Positions 1 through 8,420 of a DNA stretch of 28,637 nucleotides are shown here, piece by piece. Numbering within the stretch: position 1 is the stretch's first letter; every line of letters begins with the position of its first letter. Source of the DNA: CAYYNP01 sp964472545 (lineage in GTDB: Bacteria; Planctomycetota; Planctomycetia; Pirellulales; Thermoguttaceae); the NCBI GenBank assembly GCA_964472545.1, contig CAYYNP010000107.1, forward strand, positions 1-28,637, read 5' to 3'. The position numbers and the translations under genes are program-made. A model generated the notes under the pieces. It did no database searches. It saw only the letters and a list, made by a program, of their open reading frames with translations, and was not told the origin of the DNA.

Positions 1-4
1 CGAC

Positions 5-30
5 GGAGCCAGTCCCCTTTTTCGGGCTCC
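5..30. repeat. Short palindrome at the left edge
   Basis: GGAGCC at 5-10 is the reverse complement of GGCTCC at 25-30. The 14-base loop contains CCCCTTTTTCGG. An alternative pairing of GGAG/CTCC with an inner CCC/GGG is also possible. It may be the end of a transcription terminator or of an interspersed palindrome reaching in from the left. The gene it would serve lies outside the window. Confidence 0.4.
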
Positions 31-128
31 CGCACACTTTGCAGTTCTCCTGGGCGATCGGGCCGATTGCTTGCAATCGAGGCAATCCATGCTAATCTCT
101 TACGTATGCCGTTTCGGTCGGGGCATGG

Positions 129-167
129 GGCGGGGCTGGAGCGTTGGCGGGCGGGGCTGGAACGTTG
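129..167. repeat. Imperfect tandem duplication in the sulfatase leader
   Basis: An 18-base unit at 129-146 recurs at 150-167 with one mismatch (GGCGGGGCTGGA then G or A, then CGTTG). The period is 21 bases. It ends about 27 bases before the chosen sulfatase start. The period is a multiple of three, so an upstream in-frame extension would read a doubled GRGW motif. That extension has no convincing start, so the repeat is treated as non-coding leader. Confidence 0.6.
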
Positions 168-193
168 ACAAGAAACCTACCGGGAGAGAAGAG

Positions 194-1579
194 ATGATCC
201 TCCGCGCCCTATCTGTTTTTACGACGGCAATGGTTGCCACGTCCGGCAGCGTGGCCGTGGCTGAAGCCCGTGCCGCCGACGAAGCCACCCGGCCCAACTT
301 CATCGTGGTCTTCTGCGACGATCAAGGTTATCGGGACTTGGGCTGCTTCGGCTCGCCCGACATCGAGACCCCCAACATCGACCGCCTGGCCGCCGAAGGG
401 ATGCGATTCACCGATTTCTACTCGGCCTATTGTGTTTGTTCCGCTTCCCGGGCCGGCCTGCTCACCGGTTGTTACCAACCGCGAATCAGCATGCGAGGGG
501 TGCTTGGGCCGCACACCAGCACCGGCCTTCACCCCGATGAGATCACCATCGCCGACATGCTCAAGACCAAGGGCTACGCGACGGCGTGCGTCGGCAAGTG
601 GCACGTCGGCGACACGCCCGAGACCCTGCCGGCCGCGCAGGGGTTCGACCACTATTTCGGTCTGCCGTACAGCAACGACATGGCGCGGCAGAAAGGCTGG
701 GGCAATAACGCCCCCGACCTCGACAAGATCTGGGCGGAGAAGCGCTGGGACATCTACAATAACGAACTCTATCGCGACACGAAGATCGTCGAGTCGCCCG
801 TCAATCAGGTCACGCTTACGGATCGCTATACGGAGGAAGCGGTCAGATTCGTGCGAGAGAATCGCGCACGTCCCTTCTTCCTCTACTTCGCCAACACGAT
901 GCCGCACGTGCCGTTGTTCGTTTCCGATGCGCGGTACGACCCGGACCCGAAGCTGGCCTATAAGCTGACGATCGAACACATCGACTGGTCCGTCGGCCAG
1001 ATCGCGGCGACCCTCGACGAATTGGAGATCGCCGAGAATACGTTCATCGTCTACACCAGCGACAACGGCCCTTGGCTCAGCAAACAGCATCACGGGGGCA
1101 ACGCCTTGCCGTTGCGGGCCGGCAAGGGAACGACCTACGAAGGTGGCATGCGAGAGCCGTGCGTGATGCGCTGGCCGGCGCGAATCAAGCCGGGCCAGGT
1201 TTGCAGCCAGGTCGCCGCCACGATCGATCTCTTGCCCACCTTTGCCGGTGTGGTGGGGGCACGGCTTCCCGCCGAGCGGCCCATCGACGGACGCGATATC
1301 GGCGCGCTGCTCGACGATCCGGCCGCCTCGTCGCCTCACGATACGGCGGGCTACTTCTTCTACAACAACGGCAAACCCGAAGCCGTCCGGCTCGGTAAGT
1401 GGAAACTGCACTTGAAGAAGGCGCCCGAACTCTATGACTTGCGCGCCGACGTCGGCGAAGCCAACAACCTAGCCGAATCTGAGCCCGCCGTCGTCAAACG
1501 GCTGCAAGACTTCGCCGCCAAATACGATAGCGCCCTCAAGGCCAACGTCCGCCCGGCGTGGACGGCGGGCCAAAGATGA
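194..1579 (+). CDS. Secreted formylglycine-dependent sulfatase
   Basis: Arylsulfatase-family enzyme (461 aa) that would hydrolyse sulfate esters, probably on a polysaccharide, in the periplasm or outside the cell. The ATG at 194 follows a purine-rich GGGAGAGAAGAG and opens a signal peptide ending near Ala-Arg-Ala. The frame is open back to 71, but that extension reads through a tandem repeat and would bury the signal peptide. The metal-binding DDQGYRDLG begins at D42-D43. The catalytic site is C82-S-A-S-R in VCSASRAGLLTG, matching C-x-[PA]-x-R, where Cys becomes formylglycine. TSDNGPW and the KGTTYEGGMREP segment are the usual C-terminal metal and substrate motifs. Substrate cannot be read from sequence. 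It is the first of five exported proteins on this strand. Family assignment is secure. Confidence 0.93.
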   Translation: MILRALSVFTTAMVATSGSVAVAEARAADEATRPNFIVVFCDDQGYRDLGCFGSPDIETPNIDRLAAEGMRFTDFYSAYCVCSASRAGLLTGCYQPRISMRGVLGPHTSTGLHPDEITIADMLKTKGYATACVGKWHVGDTPETLPAAQGFDHYFGLPYSNDMARQKGWGNNAPDLDKIWAEKRWDIYNNELYRDTKIVESPVNQVTLTDRYTEEAVRFVRENRARPFFLYFANTMPHVPLFVSDARYDPDPKLAYKLTIEHIDWSVGQIAATLDELEIAENTFIVYTSDNGPWLSKQHHGGNALPLRAGKGTTYEGGMREPCVMRWPARIKPGQVCSQVAATIDLLPTFAGVVGARLPAERPIDGRDIGALLDDPAASSPHDTAGYFFYNNGKPEAVRLGKWKLHLKKAPELYDLRADVGEANNLAESEPAVVKRLQDFAAKYDSALKANVRPAWTAGQR

Positions 1580-1599
1580 GACTCGGCTTGTGCCCACGA

Positions 1600-1625
1600 T
1601 ATTATGGTACGGTATTACGGTACGG
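1600..1625. repeat. 13-bp tandem repeat in the leader of the first beta-propeller gene
   Basis: TATTATGGTACGG at 1600-1612 is followed directly by TATTACGGTACGG at 1613-1625 (12 of 13 identical). It lies in the 85-base gap between the sulfatase stop and the next start. The AT-rich TATTAT/TATTAC cores could supply -10-like sequence, but no good -35 sits at the right distance. Confidence 0.55.
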
Positions 1626-1664
1626 TTGTCAGGCACCGTTGCACCGAAAGAACCAGGAGTACCA

Positions 1665-2942
1665 ATGCTACAACGACCGACACGCGCCACGTACCTCGGA
1701 TGGATCGTCGCGCTCGTTTGCGCGACGAACTGCACGTTTGCGGCACCAGTGGAGACGGCCTCGCTTGTCCGTTCCGATCAGCCGGATTGGCCGCAATGGC
1801 GCGGCCCGCGGCGCGACGGCGTGAGCGACGAAACTGGCCTCTTGCAGTCGTGGCCGGCCGGCGGGCCGAAGTGTCTCTGGACGGCCACGGACATCGCCAA
1901 CGGCTACTCCTCGCCGATCGTCGTCGGCGAGACGATCTACATCACCGGCGATCGAGACGACGATCTGGTCATCAGTGCCTTGACCACCGACGGCCCGCTT
2001 CGTTGGCGCACCACCAACGGCGCCTCGTGGCAGCGATCGTTTCCCGGCGCCCGGTCGGCGTGTACGTACGACGGCGGCCGACTCTACCACATGAACGCCC
2101 ACGGCCGGCTCGTCTGCCTCGATCCCACAGATGGCACCGAAATCTGGGCCGTTAACGTACTTGAGCGCTTTGCAGCCAAGAACATCACCTGGGGCATCAG
2201 CGAATCGCCGTTAATCCACGGCGGCCACGTTTTCGTCACGCCCGCCGGAGCGAAGGGGCTCATGGCGGCGCTCGATAAGCGGACCGGCGCGATCGTTTGG
2301 ACTACGGAGGCGATCGACGGCGAACAGGCATCCTATGCGTCGCCGATTCTCGTGGCGGCCGGCGATCGTCGTCTGCTGATCAACGCGGGATCACACCACG
2401 CCTTCGCGGTCGACGCCGCCGACGGCACGCTGGTCTGGAAGATGCGGCACTTGGATCCCGGCAGGACGATCGTGAGCACGCCGATCTTTGCCGGCAACCG
2501 CTTGGTCATCACCAATTCCAGCCGCGAGTTTGGCGGAACGTACGGCGTACAGTTCGACGGCATACCCGGCGAGCGTGCCTGGTCGGCCGACGTGAAGATC
2601 AGCCACGGCGGCACCGTCTGCGTCGACGGCCGCGTGGTCGGGGCCAGCAGCCGCGGCGACGCCAAGGGATGGATCACGCTCGATCCGGGCGGCGGCGACC
2701 CTGCCAGCGTCGGCGAACAGCCCCGCGGCTCGCTGAGCTACGCCGACGGGCGGTTCTACTGCCTTGCCGAAGCGGGGGCGATGATGTTGCAGGAACTGAC
2801 CGATAACGGCTTCCAAACGAGGGGCAGCTTCCAACTCGCCGAGGGTAAGAACGTCTGGGCCCATCCGGTCATTTGCCGGGGAAGGCTGCTGCTTCGCTAC
2901 CACGACACCCTGTTCTGCTATGATGTTCGCCGCAAGGAGTGA
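1665..2942 (+). CDS. Secreted PQQ-like beta-propeller protein
   Basis: A 425-aa exported WD/PQQ-like beta-propeller. The ATG at 1665 has AGGAG at 1655-1659, and the first 27 residues form a signal peptide (hydrophobic YLGWIVALVCA, then TFAAP). The mature protein begins with WPQWRGPRRDG, a hallmark of the large planctomycete group of PQQ-like repeat proteins. Blades carry recurrent strands with Ala/Trp motifs such as GYSSPIVVGETIYITG, YASPILVAAGDRRLL, and DGTLVWKM. BamB and PQQ dehydrogenases share the fold, but no PQQ-binding or catalytic residues are evident, so an enzyme call is not justified. A scaffold or binding role is the safest reading. A paralogue lies at 12737-13999. Genes on either side encode a sulfatase and a GH32 enzyme. 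Confidence 0.85.
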   Translation: MLQRPTRATYLGWIVALVCATNCTFAAPVETASLVRSDQPDWPQWRGPRRDGVSDETGLLQSWPAGGPKCLWTATDIANGYSSPIVVGETIYITGDRDDDLVISALTTDGPLRWRTTNGASWQRSFPGARSACTYDGGRLYHMNAHGRLVCLDPTDGTEIWAVNVLERFAAKNITWGISESPLIHGGHVFVTPAGAKGLMAALDKRTGAIVWTTEAIDGEQASYASPILVAAGDRRLLINAGSHHAFAVDAADGTLVWKMRHLDPGRTIVSTPIFAGNRLVITNSSREFGGTYGVQFDGIPGERAWSADVKISHGGTVCVDGRVVGASSRGDAKGWITLDPGGGDPASVGEQPRGSLSYADGRFYCLAEAGAMMLQELTDNGFQTRGSFQLAEGKNVWAHPVICRGRLLLRYHDTLFCYDVRRKE

Positions 2943-3092
2943 GACGCCCGACGCCCCCGACTGCACCGCCACAAGGCGTGAATCGCCGGCGCGCTTGATT
3001 TTCCATTGGCGAGCCGTCATGCTCTACGATACGTGAATCGCAACGTGACCATATTCCTACCGCCAAGGAACCCGCACTACGAGGAGAATCCC

Positions 3093-5297
3093 ATGAAGAA
3101 GCTCTTACTTGCCGCCGTCTGTCTTTCCTTTGTGTTTTTCGCAATGGCGGCGCCGTCGCCGGCCGGCGCCGAGGACGACATCCTGATCAACGACTTCGAG
3201 GCCGCCAACTACGGCGACTGGAAGGCCGAGGGCGAGGCCTTCGGCAAGGCCCCGGCCAAGGGCACGCTGGGCGGGCAGATGCAGGTCACCGGGTTTGAAG
3301 GCAAGGGGCTCGTCAACAGCTTTCTTGGCGGCGACGGGCCGACCGGCAAGCTCACCTCGCCCGAGTTCACCATCGAGCGCGACTACATCAAGTTTCTCGT
3401 TGGCGGCGGCGGCCACAAGGGCAAGACGTGCATGAACCTGCTGATCGACGGCCAGGTCGTGCTCAGCGCCACCGGCCCCAATCTCCAACCCGGCGGCAGC
3501 GAGTTCCTGAACTGGGAGAACTGGGACGTCAAGAAGTACAAGGGCAAGAAGGCCGTTTTGCAGATCGTCGACGCGGCGTCCAACGGCTGGGGCCACATCA
3601 ACATCGACCAGATCTCGCAAAGCAACACCCAGGCGAAGAAGAAGCCGTTCGTCGCCCCGCCACGGCGGACCGGCGCGAGCCCGCACCTGGAGAATGCTCA
3701 GGAACTCGAAATCACCGGCAAGTACATCATCTTTCCCGTCTCGAACAAAGGGCAACGAGGGCGGATGACGATCGTGGTGGGTGAACAACTCGTGCACAAC
3801 CTCGACTGCGATTTCCCGCCAAACAAGGACGGGATCGATTGGTGGACCTATCTCGACATGTCGGAGTACGTCGGCAAGACGGCCAGGATCGTCGCCCGAG
3901 CCGCTCCCGAGATCTGCGAGATGATCGAGTCGAGCGACGAGATCCGCCATCTGATGCCGCTTTACGACGAGGCGTTGCGCCCGCAGTTCCACATGAGCCA
4001 GATGCGAGGCTGGAACAACGACCCCAACGGGATGTGCTACTACGACGGCCAGTACCATTTCTTCTGGCAGTGCAACCCGGCCGGCCGCGGCTGGGCCAAC
4101 ATGTACTGGGGACACGCCACCAGCCCCGACATGGTCCACTGGACCGAGCACGATCGCGCGTTGCGCAGCTTCGGCGGCGGCGTCGAGAACCGCCACCCGA
4201 AGATGGCCGACCGCAACTGCTTCTCCGGCAGCGGCAACGTCGACCTGAACAACTCCGGCGGCTGGCAGACCGGCGACCAGAAGACGATTGTGTTGGCGTT
4301 TACCGACACCGGCTGCGGCGAAGCGCTGGCCTACTCGAACGACCGCGGCAAGACGTGGACGTACTACGAGGAGAACCCCGTCATCAAACACTCCGGCCGC
4401 GACCCGAAGCTGATGTGGTACGAGCCGGGCAAGCACTGGGTGATCGCCGTCTTCGACCAGGACCCGAAGCACGGGCGGAATATCGCCATCTACACCAGCA
4501 CCGATCTGAAAGAGTGGAAGCGAGAGAGCAACATTCCCGGCTACTACGAGTGTGCCGAGATCTTCGAATTGCCCATCGACGGCGACCCGACGAAGACCAA
4601 GTGGGTGATCTACGCGGCCGACGCCCAATACGCATTCGGAACCTTCGACGGTAAGACGTTCACGCCCGAGCACGAAGGCAAGCACCGCGTCCACTGGGGC
4701 TCTTACTACGCCTCGCAGTGCTTCAGCAACAGCCCCGATGGCCGCGTGGTCCAGGTCGGTTGGGCCCGGATCGACATTCCGAACATGCCGTTCAACCAGA
4801 CGTTCACCGTGCCGACGAATCTCACACTGCACACCACCGAAGACGGCGTGCGGATGTTCGTCACGCCGATCAAGGAAATCGAGCAGCTTCGCAAGCCAAA
4901 CCCCAAGACGGCCGCGAACGCCAAGCTAACCGCCGACGCCCCAAGCGTTTCGCTGGAGGTTGAGGACCAACTCTTCGATATCGTCGTGACCCTGAAGCAG
5001 GGGACCGCCACGAAGGCCGTGCTCAGCTTCGGCGAGAACGTGGCGGCCTACGATTTCGCCGAGCAGAAGCTCGACGAGATGCCACTGAAGATGAAGGACG
5101 GCAAGGTCACCATCCGCGTGCTGGTCGACCGCCCGATGTACGAGTTGATCGGCGGCGGCGGTGCCTGCTACAAGACCAGCGGCCGCCGCGACATGGGCAA
5201 GCCGATCGGCACGATTTCGCTCACGGCCGACGGCGGCGACTTGACCGTCGAGTCGCTTACGGCATATGAGATGAAGTCGGCCTGGAAAGACCGTTAG
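3093..5297 (+). CDS. Secreted GH32 fructan/sucrose hydrolase with DUF4980-like domain
   Basis: Glycoside hydrolase family 32 (734 aa), predicted to cleave beta-fructofuranosyl bonds in levan, inulin or sucrose-like substrates. The ATG at 3093 follows GAGGAG at 3081-3086 and starts a signal peptide ending near PAGAE. An N-terminal beta-sandwich spans roughly residues 28-175. A second domain at about 195-290 resembles the DUF4980 module found in front of many GH32 enzymes. The catalytic five-bladed propeller begins at PQFHMSQMRGWNNDPNG: D310 is the nucleophile, D437 in GRDPK the transition-state stabiliser, and E486 in YECAEIFEL the acid/base. A C-terminal beta-sandwich follows from about 600. 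All three catalytic acids are present, so it should be active; the exact fructan is not predictable. Confidence 0.93.
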   Translation: MKKLLLAAVCLSFVFFAMAAPSPAGAEDDILINDFEAANYGDWKAEGEAFGKAPAKGTLGGQMQVTGFEGKGLVNSFLGGDGPTGKLTSPEFTIERDYIKFLVGGGGHKGKTCMNLLIDGQVVLSATGPNLQPGGSEFLNWENWDVKKYKGKKAVLQIVDAASNGWGHINIDQISQSNTQAKKKPFVAPPRRTGASPHLENAQELEITGKYIIFPVSNKGQRGRMTIVVGEQLVHNLDCDFPPNKDGIDWWTYLDMSEYVGKTARIVARAAPEICEMIESSDEIRHLMPLYDEALRPQFHMSQMRGWNNDPNGMCYYDGQYHFFWQCNPAGRGWANMYWGHATSPDMVHWTEHDRALRSFGGGVENRHPKMADRNCFSGSGNVDLNNSGGWQTGDQKTIVLAFTDTGCGEALAYSNDRGKTWTYYEENPVIKHSGRDPKLMWYEPGKHWVIAVFDQDPKHGRNIAIYTSTDLKEWKRESNIPGYYECAEIFELPIDGDPTKTKWVIYAADAQYAFGTFDGKTFTPEHEGKHRVHWGSYYASQCFSNSPDGRVVQVGWARIDIPNMPFNQTFTVPTNLTLHTTEDGVRMFVTPIKEIEQLRKPNPKTAANAKLTADAPSVSLEVEDQLFDIVVTLKQGTATKAVLSFGENVAAYDFAEQKLDEMPLKMKDGKVTIRVLVDRPMYELIGGGGACYKTSGRRDMGKPIGTISLTADGGDLTVESLTAYEMKSAWKDR

Positions 5298-5348
5298 GCC
5301 CGGTCGAGCCTATCAATTCGACCCGATAATACGACCTCGCTCTGGCCG

Positions 5349-5368
5349 CCCTCGGATATCCCCGAGGG
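5349..5368 (+). terminator. Hairpin downstream of the GH32 gene
   Basis: CCCTCGG (5349-5355) and CCGAGGG (5362-5368) form a perfect 7-bp stem with a 6-base loop, 52 bases after the GH32 stop. There is no U-tract, so intrinsic termination is unproven. It could also be an RNA-stability element. Confidence 0.35.
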
Positions 5369-5390
5369 TGGCTGGCGTGAGGAGACACAT

Positions 5391-5477
5391 GGGTGCCACT
5401 GGCTGCTTGCCAGCCAGTGCCTGTCGAAACGAACGCGGCCTCACAATGCACTGGCTGGCAAGCAGCCAGTGGCACCC
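5391..5477. repeat. Perfect 30-bp inverted repeat, nested palindromes
   Basis: The arm at 5391-5420 is the exact reverse complement of the arm at 5448-5477, separated by 27 bases. Each arm also contains its own inner palindrome (CACTGGCT, 7 bases, AGCCAGTG), so either strand could fold as one long hairpin or as two small ones. It sits in the 210-base gap between the GH32 and phosphoesterase genes and ends 17 bases before the next ribosome site. It has no coding capacity and looks like a REP/MITE-like mobile palindrome or a strong structural RNA element. Confidence 0.9.
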
Positions 5478-5507
5478 GGCACAGTTACACTACGAGGAGA
5501 GAGAAAT

Positions 5508-6488
5508 ATGATCACGATGCGACGCTGTGCAGACCGGTTCTGCGTTTTCGGTTTTCTGGCCGTGGTGGGTGCGATGCTGTTTTGCACGTTGGCGGTTGCG
5601 GCGGAGCCCGCGGCGGACGCAACGCCGGCGAGCACCCCGTGGACGCACCAGAAGTATCTCGACGACCCGAACGAGTTTCACTTCGCCGTCGTCAGCGACA
5701 ACGCCGCCAACCCCCGCGAGGGCGTGTTCAAGGCGGCGCTGGCCAAGCTGCAACTCCTGCGGCCGACGTTCGTGATGTCCGTCGGCGATTTCATCCACGG
5801 CTACAACGCCGCCGACCGCAAGCCGTTGACCGATGAAAGCGTGGTGCTGGCAAGACGGAGTGCATTCGACGAACCGCTGGAGGCACTCAACGCCCCGTTC
5901 TTCCGCGTGGCCGGAAATCACGACGTCAACAACGATCTGAGCGCGCGGATCTGGAAGGATCGCTACGGCCCAGCGTACTACTCATTTGCCTATCGTGATG
6001 TGCTCTTCCTCTGTCTGAATTCTCAGAATGGAACCAACTACTCGCCCGGCATCGGTGTCGAGCAGATCGCCTGGGCCAAGGAGACGCTCGCCGCCAACCG
6101 CGACAGCCGCTGGGTATGTCTGTTCTTCCATCAACCGCTCTGGCTGGAGGATCAGAAGCGGCTCGCGCAGGCCAAGACGCAAGACGGCGCCACCAAGCTG
6201 ACCGGCTTCAACGAAATCGAGAAGTTGCTCGCCGATCGCCCCTACACGGTCTTTGCCGGGCATCATCATCGATACGGCAAGTGGGTCAAAGACGGCAACA
6301 AGTATTTCCGCCTGGCCACCACCGGCGGCCAAAGCGCCCTGCAAGGCCCGGCGGCCGGACAGTTCGATCACGTGATGTGGGTCACGATGACTGCCAAGGG
6401 TCCGGTGGTCTGCAACCTGCTGCTCGACGGAATCCTCGACGAAGACGCCAAAGCGAACATGCCCGGCGATGCCGCAGGGGAAAAATGA
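5508..6488 (+). CDS. Exported calcineurin-like metallophosphoesterase
   Basis: A 326-aa calcineurin-fold phosphoesterase. The ATG at 5508 follows GAGGAG at 5494-5499; an ATG three codons later is also possible. Residues 1-32 form a signal peptide (VFGFLAVVGAMLFCTLAVAAE). Metal-site motifs in order are SDNAAN (D64), GDFIHG (D94), GNHDV (N137, H138), FFHQP (H208) and GHHHRYG (H252, H254). The usual D-x-H of motif I is D-N-A, so the histidine is replaced; the following NPREGVF suggests the subfamily whose motif I reads DRTGG-x-RPGVF. The substrate is unknown; an extracellular phosphodiester or phosphomonoester is likely. The stop codon overlaps an in-frame ATG of the next gene by four bases. The last 26 codons recur in degenerate form at 8410-8499. 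Confidence 0.88.
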   Translation: MITMRRCADRFCVFGFLAVVGAMLFCTLAVAAEPAADATPASTPWTHQKYLDDPNEFHFAVVSDNAANPREGVFKAALAKLQLLRPTFVMSVGDFIHGYNAADRKPLTDESVVLARRSAFDEPLEALNAPFFRVAGNHDVNNDLSARIWKDRYGPAYYSFAYRDVLFLCLNSQNGTNYSPGIGVEQIAWAKETLAANRDSRWVCLFFHQPLWLEDQKRLAQAKTQDGATKLTGFNEIEKLLADRPYTVFAGHHHRYGKWVKDGNKYFRLATTGGQSALQGPAAGQFDHVMWVTMTAKGPVVCNLLLDGILDEDAKANMPGDAAGEK

Positions 6489-6538
6489 GCACGTCATCGG
6501 AAATGCTACGTCTTCGCTTCTCGCAGGAGCCCCCTAGG

Positions 6539-8395
6539 ATGAAACCCGCTCGTTCGTTTCGTTTGCGTGTGACCGCAGCAGCGGTCTTTTCGTCGATGAT
6601 GGTCGCCGTGCTGACATCCGGGTTGGCAACTGCCGCCGACCGTAGCGTCGAGGAGTTCAAGCAGTACGCCGCCGGCAAAGCCCCCGGGTTTTCCGACGCG
6701 CAGCTCGATGCGCTGGCACGAGGCGTCGACAAGAACAGCGACGGTACGATCTCCGATGCCGAGTTCGCTGGCCGGATGGAGGTGTTTCGTAGAATCGCCT
6801 CCGGTCGGCCTCCGCGTGACGAGGGAGGTCAAGCGCCGACGCCAGAGTCTGGCGAACCGGCTCCGTCAAACGCCACGCCACCCGACCCGATCGCTCTCCC
6901 CGCGCTGACCGGCTCCGACCGGGCGACTGTGCTGCTAATCACCGCCGACGAGTTGGCCGTCGCCTTCAAGCCGTTTGCCCGGTGGAAAACGCGATGCGGC
7001 AAGCTGACGAAGATCGTGACCGTTGGCCAAATCGAGCAGCAGTACGAGGCCGACGGCGTTCAAGAGAAGATCCGGCTGTGCGTCCGCGATCACGTCGACA
7101 ACCACGGCACGCGCTGGGTCGTGCTCGGCGGCGACTGCCTGCCGGGCGGTAAGGGACTGGTACCCGGCGGCCACGTCACCGTACACGCCCAAGAGCGAGC
7201 GGGTATTCCCACGGACGTCGTCTACTTGAGCAAATCGAACTGGGACGCCGATGGCGACCGTGTCTACGGCGAATGGGAGGACGACCAAGAGGCGATCTCC
7301 TATCCCGACGGAAGCGTCGGCCTCGGCCGGGTGCCCGTGCGCACCGCCGGCGACGTGGCAGCTTTCACCGACAAGGTGATCGCCTACGAGTCGAACTACC
7401 CCACGACCGACTTTGCCAAGGGGATGATCTACACCTGCACGGACAGCCCGGCCTATCCGAAAGTCCGCAGAAGCTGGGACGGCTACGTCTCGAAGACCTG
7501 GGACGGCAGCGTGGGCCGCTTCTTCTCGCAGGAAACTCCCTGGGACGAGGAAGGAAAGCCGGGCAGCCATCAGCTTAGCGCCGAGAATCTCAGCGAATTG
7601 ATCAACGCCAAGACGACCGGCAAACTGCACGTCCACGGGCACGGACTGCTACACTCCTGGCTTCTCGAGCGATCCACCTTTACCGCGAAGCACGTGGCCG
7701 GGCTCGCCAACCACGGGGCCTATCCTCTGATGACCACCGTCTCCTGCTTTACGGGCCAATACGATGCGACGGACGACCCGTCGATCGTCGAATCGATGCT
7801 GCGGCGGCCGAACGCCGGCTCGGTCGCCGTGGTGGCGCCGATCCGTACCGGCAAGCCACACTTCCACAAGCGGTCGGACTTCATGCTGATGGTCACCGAG
7901 GGCAAACTCGACGGCACCACGCAAACCATGACGCGCTACTGGTGCAACGGTCTCGGCAGCGACGCTCCGGATGGGGGCCTGACCACGGGCGAAGCCTTGA
8001 TGAAGGCGAAATCACAGATGGCCGCCGATGCACGAAAATCGGCCGGCTACCATCTGTGCATCTGCGAACTGAATCTCCTGGGCGATCCGACGTTGGACAT
8101 GCGTGCCGATGTGCCGCGCACGCCGAAGTTGGAGGCACCTGACCGACTGGCGGCCGGTGAACGGACCGTCGAGATCGTCACGGACGCACCGGGATGCACG
8201 ATCTGCCTTTGGAAGGGCGAAGAGGTCTACTGCGTGGCCACGGCCGACGACCGCGGCAAAGCGACCTTCAAGATCGCCCCGGTTTCCCCCGGCCGGATCC
8301 TGGTCACCGCCTCGGGCACAAGTCTCAACGCCGCCACGGCGGAAATCACGGTCAGTGCGTCAGCCGGTTCCTCGAAGACTGCAACCGCTCGGTGA
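6539..8395 (+). CDS. Gingipain-like C25 cysteine peptidase with N-terminal EF-hand
   Basis: An exported 618-aa protein. The ATG at 6539 has AGGAG at 6525-6529 and gives a signal peptide ending near LATAADR. An alternative in-frame ATG at 6485 overlaps the previous stop (ATGA), which would couple translation but put about 18 extra residues in front. A canonical EF-hand loop, DKNSDGTISDAE, spans residues 64-75. A linker rich in Pro/Glu follows, then a peptidase C25 core from about 128: NWDADGDRVYGEWEDD resembles the calcium-binding segment of gingipain relatives, HVHGHG holds the catalytic His (H366), and VSCFTGQYD holds the nucleophile C403. A small Ig-like domain closes the protein at about 545-618. 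It is likely secreted or surface-bound and calcium-dependent. No propeptide or secretion-sorting domain was recognised. Its final codons lie in a repeat shared with 10323-10362. Confidence 0.85.
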   Translation: MKPARSFRLRVTAAAVFSSMMVAVLTSGLATAADRSVEEFKQYAAGKAPGFSDAQLDALARGVDKNSDGTISDAEFAGRMEVFRRIASGRPPRDEGGQAPTPESGEPAPSNATPPDPIALPALTGSDRATVLLITADELAVAFKPFARWKTRCGKLTKIVTVGQIEQQYEADGVQEKIRLCVRDHVDNHGTRWVVLGGDCLPGGKGLVPGGHVTVHAQERAGIPTDVVYLSKSNWDADGDRVYGEWEDDQEAISYPDGSVGLGRVPVRTAGDVAAFTDKVIAYESNYPTTDFAKGMIYTCTDSPAYPKVRRSWDGYVSKTWDGSVGRFFSQETPWDEEGKPGSHQLSAENLSELINAKTTGKLHVHGHGLLHSWLLERSTFTAKHVAGLANHGAYPLMTTVSCFTGQYDATDDPSIVESMLRRPNAGSVAVVAPIRTGKPHFHKRSDFMLMVTEGKLDGTTQTMTRYWCNGLGSDAPDGGLTTGEALMKAKSQMAADARKSAGYHLCICELNLLGDPTLDMRADVPRTPKLEAPDRLAAGERTVEIVTDAPGCTICLWKGEEVYCVATADDRGKATFKIAPVSPGRILVTASGTSLNAATAEITVSASAGSSKTATAR

Positions 8396-8420
8396 ATCGC
8401 GTAACGCAGTGTAACCTGCT
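8381..8420. repeat. 40-bp repeat shared with 10323-10362
   Basis: Positions 8381-8420 match 10323-10362 in the same orientation at 35 of 40 bases, including an unbroken 19-base identity at the start. Here the repeat supplies the last codons and stop of the C25 peptidase gene. At 10323 it lies antisense within the end of a minus-strand gene of unknown function. The two genes are unrelated. Confidence 0.7.

Noticed and set aside
3105..4832. Long minus-strand open frame opposite the GH32 gene
   Set aside because: The GH32 reading frame is complete and has catalytic residues; the antisense frame has none recognisable.
5257..5836. Short open frames on both strands starting MPLAACQPV across the inverted repeat
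   Set aside because: The identical starts are a consequence of the palindrome arms; the frames then run antisense or out of frame through real genes.
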